Below, piece after piece: positions 5,031 to 5,422 of a stretch of 5,422 nt of DNA. The DNA is from Flavobacteriales bacterium UBA5869 (GTDB taxonomy: Bacteria > Bacteroidota > Bacteroidia > Flavobacteriales_D > Crocinitomicaceae). Numbering within the stretch: the first letter of the stretch is position 1; the number at the start of each line of letters is the position of its first letter. The stretch is taken from assembly GCA_002432565.1 (NCBI GenBank), contig DJFP01000048.1, positions 16,823 through 22,244 on the forward strand, in the 5' to 3' direction. Made by a program: the position numbers and the translations under genes. The notes under the pieces were generated by a model that did no database searches, was not told the origin of the DNA, and was given only the letters and a program-made list of their open reading frames with translations.

Positions 5031-5422
5031 ATGAACGCTATTAAACTGAATTTCATTAACCGTTCGAATGACATGAACAACAGTAATGTAGTTATCTTCC
5101 AGCAAAATGTTGCAGAAAATTTCGATGAATTGGCGGTAGCATGGAAAGTCATTCAAAATTGTGGACGATTGGATAATCATCCGTTCTTGTATCCCATGAA
5201 TTTCCAGGTGTCGGCCAGTGATTCTTATGGGAATTATACCCCGCGGCTTACTGCTTACGATGGCCAGGCTTTTGACATGATTAAATCTACTTCGGGAGAT
5301 ATTCTTCAATTGTCAACAATTCCTGCTTCAAGTCCCTACCAGGTTGAGGTGAGAAACCAATTAAGTTTGGGTGCTATCAACGCCAGCTGTTTTCGCGATG
5401 GAAAATTACTTGCTGTTAAAAC
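5031..5422 (+). CDS. Unrecognised cytoplasmic protein, N-terminal part, cut by window edge
   Basis: An open frame from the ATG at 5031 runs to the right edge: 130 codons without a stop. It begins MNAIKLNFINRSNDMNNSNV and has no signal peptide or membrane segment, so it is probably cytoplasmic. Visible features are an Asn-rich start, VVIFQQN (20-26), a Trp-containing ELAVAWKVI (33-41), ASDSYGNYTPRL (62-73), and a late GAINASCFRDGKLLAVK (114-130). The alternation of short hydrophobic stretches with Asn, Ser and Gly suggests an all-beta fold. The opening (a strand, N.S, VVIFQ, then LAVAW) loosely recalls from memory the RhiA family of rhizobial proteins, where a similar N.S...CIYQ...SLAWF order occurs; this is a weak likeness, not an assignment. 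A perfect -7 box lies just upstream. The minus-strand open frames overlapping it are shadows. Confidence 0.82.
   Translation, partial: MNAIKLNFINRSNDMNNSNVVIFQQNVAENFDELAVAWKVIQNCGRLDNHPFLYPMNFQVSASDSYGNYTPRLTAYDGQAFDMIKSTSGDILQLSTIPASSPYQVEVRNQLSLGAINASCFRDGKLLAVK

Noticed and set aside
5025..5309. 94-codon minus-strand frame (and a second one at 4964-5152)
   Set aside because: Both overlap the plus-strand gene at 5031, which has an exact promoter box and a longer open frame. The minus-strand products look like shadows.

Overview
The window looks like chromosomal DNA of a Bacteroidota species, probably in or near the Flavobacteriia. GC is moderate, by eye about 40-45%. Start codons are preceded by A/T-rich leaders instead of Shine-Dalgarno sequences. 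There are matches to the Bacteroidota -7 promoter box TAnnTTTG at 442-449 (minus) and 5002-5009 (plus). The outer-membrane protein has a signal peptide ending in FSQ, which is typical of the phylum. The genus cannot be fixed from this sequence.

Layout from left to right. (1) 1-374, minus strand: the N-terminal 124 codons of an RNA ligase of the RLIG1/DUF5565 type (human homologue C12orf29), cut by the window edge. (2) 375-583: a divergent promoter region. (3) 584-1954, plus: a MerA-like FAD/NAD(P) disulfide oxidoreductase. (4) 2025-3380, plus: an acyl-CoA dehydrogenase of the glutaryl-CoA dehydrogenase/ACX4 branch with an N-terminal extension. (5) 3425-3805, plus: a small VOC (glyoxalase-fold) protein. 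(6) 3806-4222: a 417-base non-coding stretch between convergent genes, with a UUCG hairpin, a strong palindromic terminator that should work on both strands, and a minus-strand terminator. (7) 4223-4834, minus: a secreted outer-membrane beta-barrel protein. (8) 4835-5030: a second divergent spacer. (9) 5031 to the right edge, plus: the first 130 codons of a cytoplasmic protein I do not recognise.

Genes 3-5 run in one direction with gaps of 70 and 44 bases and may form one transcript ending at the terminator at 3960-4001. Two are redox flavoenzymes, but no shared pathway is evident from the sequence. The RNA ligase and the right-edge protein have their own promoters. No tRNA, rRNA, CRISPR array, insertion sequence or phage gene was seen. 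The items most worth following are the bacterial RLIG1-type ligase and the uncharacterised right-edge protein. I do not see a convincing multi-gene novel system; most of the window is ordinary core or housekeeping-type sequence.
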